Assembly: GCA_031285525.1 (NCBI GenBank)
Contig: JAITWB010000029.1
Coordinates: 1 to 7,963, forward strand
DNA length: 7,963 nucleotides
Direction of reading: 5' to 3'
DNA from: Spirochaetaceae bacterium
Lineage (GTDB): Bacteria; Spirochaetota; Spirochaetia; Treponematales; Treponemataceae
Positions 5,372-7,963 of the stretch are shown in pieces (positions within the stretch are counted from its first letter, which is position 1; every line of letters begins with the position of its first letter). Position numbers and translations under genes: made by a program. Under the pieces are notes generated by a model. That model was not told the DNA's origin. It ran no database searches and saw only the letters and a list, made by a program, of their open reading frames with translations.

Positions 5372-5378
5372 GCGGAGG
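5372..5378 (+). promoter_or_regulatory. Ribosome binding site that favours the TTG start of the glycosyltransferase
   Basis: GCGGAGG lies five bases before an in-frame TTG at 5384. The upstream ATG at 5369 also has GGGAGG (5362-5367), but only one base separates them, too close for normal initiation. This decides the start in favour of TTG. Confidence 0.55.
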
Positions 5379-5383
5379 TTTCT

Positions 5384-6508
5384 TTGAAAATCGGAATAGA
5401 TACGTTTAATTGCGATCACGGAAGATCCGGCATAGGCTCCTATCTCATGTCGCTGGTAAAAAACCTCCCCGATGACGGCAACACCTACGAGCTCTTCGGC
5501 TCCGAAATCGACCGCTACACCTATGACCCCGGAACAGGCAAAATCGCCTTCGCCGGAATATCCATCGCCGACACCAACCTCGCAGAACGGCTCTGGCACC
5601 TCACCAGCATCAACAGTTTCGCCGCAAAGCAGAAATACGACGTCATCCTCTATCCCGCAGGGGGACGAATGCTGCCCAGTTCATTCAAAATACCGGGAGT
5701 GGCAGTCATAAACGATATCCCCTCCAAAACCTATGACGCCGATACCGCTTCATTACTGGAACCTTCCATTATCCGGCGGCTCGGACGGGTTACAAAGGTT
5801 ATCGCCGCCAGCACCTTTATCTGCAAAGACCTGATCAAACTCGGGGTAGATCCCAAAAAAATCGCTGTCATCCATAACGGCATAGACCACAGCCTCTTTT
5901 ATCCCCGGGACAGACAGGAAACAGATATCGTTCTGATAAAGCCCTTCTCCATCAAACGCCCCTATATCATCTACGCATCCAGAATACACCATCCCGGCAA
6001 AAAGCATATAGAACTGATCCGAGCCTTTACCCTATTCAAGCAAAAAACGGGACTCCCCCACCGGCTGGTACTCGCCGGAGGGGACGGCACAAACGCAGAC
6101 ATCGTCCGCAAGGAAGCCATGTCCTCCCCGGTCTCTTCGGACATCTTCCTCACCGGCTATTTCCCCCATCAGAACCTGCCGGAACTCTACTCCTGCGCCG
6201 ATGCCTGCATCTTCCCCTCAGTCACCGAAGGGGTCGGACTCCCGGTCATAGAAGCCATGGCAACAGGCATCCCCGTCGCCTGCGCCCGTGCAGGAGCCCT
6301 CCCTGAGATAGCGGGAAACAATGTACTCTACTTTAACGCTGATGAACCCGAAGAAATAGCTTCGGCAATGGAAACGATCCTTACCGACACAACAGTACGG
6401 GACAAACTGATACAGGATGGACTGCGCTGGACAAAACGATTTTCCTGGCAAAAAACAGCCGACAATACGGCACAGGTACTGTCGGCGGCTTATACAGAAA
6501 CACAATAA
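5384..6508 (+). CDS. GT-B glycosyltransferase, GT4-type (glycosyltransferase group 1)
   Basis: From TTG at 5384 the protein has 374 residues and begins MKIGIDTFN, the usual first beta strand of this fold; from ATG at 5369 it has 379. It transfers a sugar from an activated donor to an acceptor with retention of configuration, in the cytoplasm or at the membrane face; donor and acceptor are unknown. Numbering from TTG: a glycine-rich acceptor loop near 15-19 (SGIGS), the inter-domain region with NGID (165-168), the donor-domain start with ASRIHHPGKKH (198-208, R200 and K206 as likely phosphate contacts), and the EX7E signature EGVGLPVIE (E282, E290). There is no signal peptide or membrane span. 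It is the only plus-strand gene, not in an operon here. A role in polysaccharide, glycolipid or glycoprotein synthesis is possible. Confidence 0.9.
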   Translation: MKIGIDTFNCDHGRSGIGSYLMSLVKNLPDDGNTYELFGSEIDRYTYDPGTGKIAFAGISIADTNLAERLWHLTSINSFAAKQKYDVILYPAGGRMLPSSFKIPGVAVINDIPSKTYDADTASLLEPSIIRRLGRVTKVIAASTFICKDLIKLGVDPKKIAVIHNGIDHSLFYPRDRQETDIVLIKPFSIKRPYIIYASRIHHPGKKHIELIRAFTLFKQKTGLPHRLVLAGGDGTNADIVRKEAMSSPVSSDIFLTGYFPHQNLPELYSCADACIFPSVTEGVGLPVIEAMATGIPVACARAGALPEIAGNNVLYFNADEPEEIASAMETILTDTTVRDKLIQDGLRWTKRFSWQKTADNTAQVLSAAYTETQ

Positions 6509-6517
6509 ATGACAACC

Positions 6518-6535
6518 GCACTGAATACTCAGTGC
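6518..6535. terminator. Perfect 7-bp hairpin between convergent genes, no T-tract
   Basis: GCACTGA and TCAGTGC flank a 4-base loop in the 39-base gap between the glycosyltransferase and clpX stops. It could mark the 3' end of both transcripts, but no run of T follows on either strand, so it is not a standard intrinsic terminator. Confidence 0.35.
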
Positions 6536-6547
6536 AGCACATGGTAC

Positions 6548-7795
6548 TTAAGCGCTTATCTGACCGTTTACCTTGATCTCAGGCTTGCGGAAATGCTCCA
6601 CAATATCCTTGGTAATGGTCACTTCCTTTTCCCCTTCGATGGACGGAATCTCAAACATAATATCGAGCAACAGTTTCTCCACTATTGAACGGAGTCCCCG
6701 GGCGCCGGTATTCTGTTTAACTGCCATCTCGGCTATAGCATCGATAGCATCATCTTCAAAGTTCAGTTTCACCTTGTCGATTTCAAAAGACGCCTTATAC
6801 TGCTTGATAATCGCATTCTTCGGATCCGTCAGAATCCGCTTGAGATCATCCTTGGTAAGCCCATTCAACGAAACAGATATAGGAAGTCTTCCGGTAAATT
6901 CCGGGATCAGACCAAATTTAATCAAATCATCAGGGATCATCTGCTTAAAGAGCTCATCGGTTTTCGTATCCGAGTCCCCCCGTATGTCAGCGCCGAATCC
7001 CATCGGATGCTTGGAAACCCGGGAGGCGATTATCTTATCCAGTCCCACAAAGGCTCCGCCGCAGATAAACAGGATATTCGTCGTATCCAACCGCAGCATC
7101 TCCTGGTTCGGATGTTTTCTTCCGCCCTGGGGAGGTACACTCGCAATGGTTCCTTCGATTATCTTGAGAAGCGCCTGCTGCACCCCTTCACCGGAAACGT
7201 CCCGGGTTATGGACACGTTTTCGCCTTTCCGAGATATCTTATCGATCTCATCGATATAGATGATCCCTCTCTCTGCGGCGGCAACACTGCCGTCAGCAGA
7301 CTGAATGAGTTTAAGCAGAATATTTTCCACGTCCTCACCCACATAACCCGCTTCGGTCAGGGTTGTCGCATCGGCGATGGCAAAGGGAACGTTGAGCCGC
7401 TGAGCCAGCGTTTTTGCGAGCAAGGTTTTTCCCGATCCGGTAGGACCGATGAGCAATACGTTGGACTTTTCGATCTGAATATCTTCAGAATCCTCAGATG
7501 CCGGAGAAACAACCCGCTTATAGTGGTTATACACCGCCACAGCAAGCGCCTTCTTCGCATAATCCTGACCCACGATATACTGATCCAGATAGCCCTTTAT
7601 CTCCTTTGGAGAGGGAACCTCTTCTATGGTTCCCAGCTGCATCTCCTGCGGAGCGCCGTCAAGCATATCCTGACAGATAGCAATACAGGAGCTGCAAATA
7701 AAGATACCCGGGGTATTGCTGGAAATAAGCCGTCTATGTTTATCTTCCGGTTTATTACAGAAGGAACATCTCCCCTGATCACTGCGTTTAGCCAT
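6548..7795 (-). CDS. clpX: ATP-dependent Clp protease ATP-binding subunit ClpX
   Basis: A 415-residue AAA+ unfoldase that recognises tagged or misfolded proteins, unfolds them and feeds them into ClpP. Seen in order: an N-terminal C4 zinc domain (C10, C13, C34, C37), Walker A GPTGSGKT (117-124), pore-1 loop GYVGEDVE (150-157), Walker B with IDEID (181-185), pore-2 region (about 189-206), a ClpP-binding loop with MGF (265-267, where IGF is usual), an arginine finger (R303 in TGRLP) and sensor 2 GARGLR (364-369). Length and motifs are complete. The start at 7795 is chosen because it gives the canonical zinc domain and has AAGGAGG four bases upstream; the frame stays open further upstream, but that part lies over the 3' end of clpP in another frame and resembles no ClpX. 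It follows clpP with an 8-base overlap. Confidence 0.98.
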   Translation of the reverse strand: MAKRSDQGRCSFCNKPEDKHRRLISSNTPGIFICSSCIAICQDMLDGAPQEMQLGTIEEVPSPKEIKGYLDQYIVGQDYAKKALAVAVYNHYKRVVSPASEDSEDIQIEKSNVLLIGPTGSGKTLLAKTLAQRLNVPFAIADATTLTEAGYVGEDVENILLKLIQSADGSVAAAERGIIYIDEIDKISRKGENVSITRDVSGEGVQQALLKIIEGTIASVPPQGGRKHPNQEMLRLDTTNILFICGGAFVGLDKIIASRVSKHPMGFGADIRGDSDTKTDELFKQMIPDDLIKFGLIPEFTGRLPISVSLNGLTKDDLKRILTDPKNAIIKQYKASFEIDKVKLNFEDDAIDAIAEMAVKQNTGARGLRSIVEKLLLDIMFEIPSIEGEKEVTITKDIVEHFRKPEIKVNGQISA

Positions 7796-7963
7796 TGTTC
7801 CTCCTTGCTTTTGAGGGCATAACCTGATCAACAATGCCGTACTCAAGAGCTTCGTTGGCGGACATGAAAAAATCCCTTTCCATATCAGCGGCAACTTCTT
7901 CGGGAGTCTTCTTTGTGTGGTCAGCAAAATACTCGATAGTCAGTTTCTTAAGCCGGATAATCT
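7788..7963 (-). CDS. clpP: ATP-dependent Clp protease proteolytic subunit ClpP, C-terminal part
   Basis: The last 57 residues of ClpP, the serine peptidase that forms the proteolytic chamber used by ClpX; the 5' part lies outside the window. The segment [18 protein letters not shown] matches the conserved C-terminal region, and the aspartate of ERD (codon 7872-7874) is the third member of the Ser-His-Asp triad. It ends in a short basic tail (SKARRNNG). The stop TAA (7788-7790) lies inside the first codons of clpX, so the two reading frames overlap by 8 bases and are surely co-transcribed and probably translationally coupled. Serine and histidine of the triad cannot be checked here. Confidence 0.95.
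   Translation of the reverse strand, partial: IIRLKKLTIEYFADHTKKTPEEVAADMERDFFMSANEALEYGIVDQVMPSKARRNNG
7800..7806 (-). promoter_or_regulatory. Ribosome binding site of clpX within the end of clpP
   Basis: AAGGAGG on the minus strand, four bases before the ATG at 7793-7795. It lies in the coding end of clpP and fixes the clpX start, ruling out the longer 459-codon frame. Confidence 0.85.

Noticed and set aside
6573..7822. Plus-strand open frames of 228 and 271 codons
   Set aside because: They are antisense to clpX and show only complements of ClpX codons, with no domain features.
6548..7927. A 459-codon version of ClpX with 44 extra N-terminal residues
   Set aside because: The extra part overlaps the conserved clpP 3' end in another frame and resembles no ClpX; the start at 7795 has an ideal ribosome site and gives the canonical zinc domain.

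Overview
The window looks like ordinary bacterial chromosome of middling GC, with no rRNA, tRNA, insertion sequence, CRISPR array or phage gene seen. My best guess is a spirochaete (Treponema/Spirochaeta-like). This rests on the flavour of the envelope proteins (LysM-M23 peptidase followed by a PEGA-like secreted protein) and on general resemblance of the ClpP and ClpX sequences. It is an inference from memory, not a search result.

Layout, left to right. A partial amidohydrolase (1-1036, minus) has its own extended -10 promoter. Positions 1037-1402 are noncoding and structured: two dyads, a strong minus-strand intrinsic terminator, and a 14-bp hairpin with a C-rich loop. Next come three tightly packed minus-strand genes, read from 3775 down to 1403: a four-helix membrane protein, a LysM + M23 peptidoglycan hydrolase, and a secreted PEGA-like protein. 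Upstream of them lie a perfect palindrome, a hairpin, and a 56-residue 2[4Fe-4S] ferredoxin (3846-4016) too short for usual ORF cut-offs. A DEAD-box RNA helicase (4125-5321, minus) is divergent from a family-4-type glycosyltransferase (5384-6508, plus). The glycosyltransferase converges on clpX (6548-7795, minus), which follows and overlaps the 3' end of clpP (7788-7963, minus).

How the genes fit together. clpP and clpX encode the peptidase and the unfoldase of one protease and are translationally coupled. The membrane protein, peptidase and PEGA-like protein form a probable cell-envelope operon ending at the terminator at 1264-1294. The helicase, ferredoxin, glycosyltransferase and amidohydrolase look like independent units.

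I do not see a clear new multi-gene system. The observation most worth following is the 3' untranslated region of the envelope operon: a hairpin presenting an anti-Shine-Dalgarno-like loop just before a terminator, the architecture of a 3'UTR-derived small RNA. Other points are the puzzling start region of the helicase, palindromes upstream of two genes, and several start-codon corrections.
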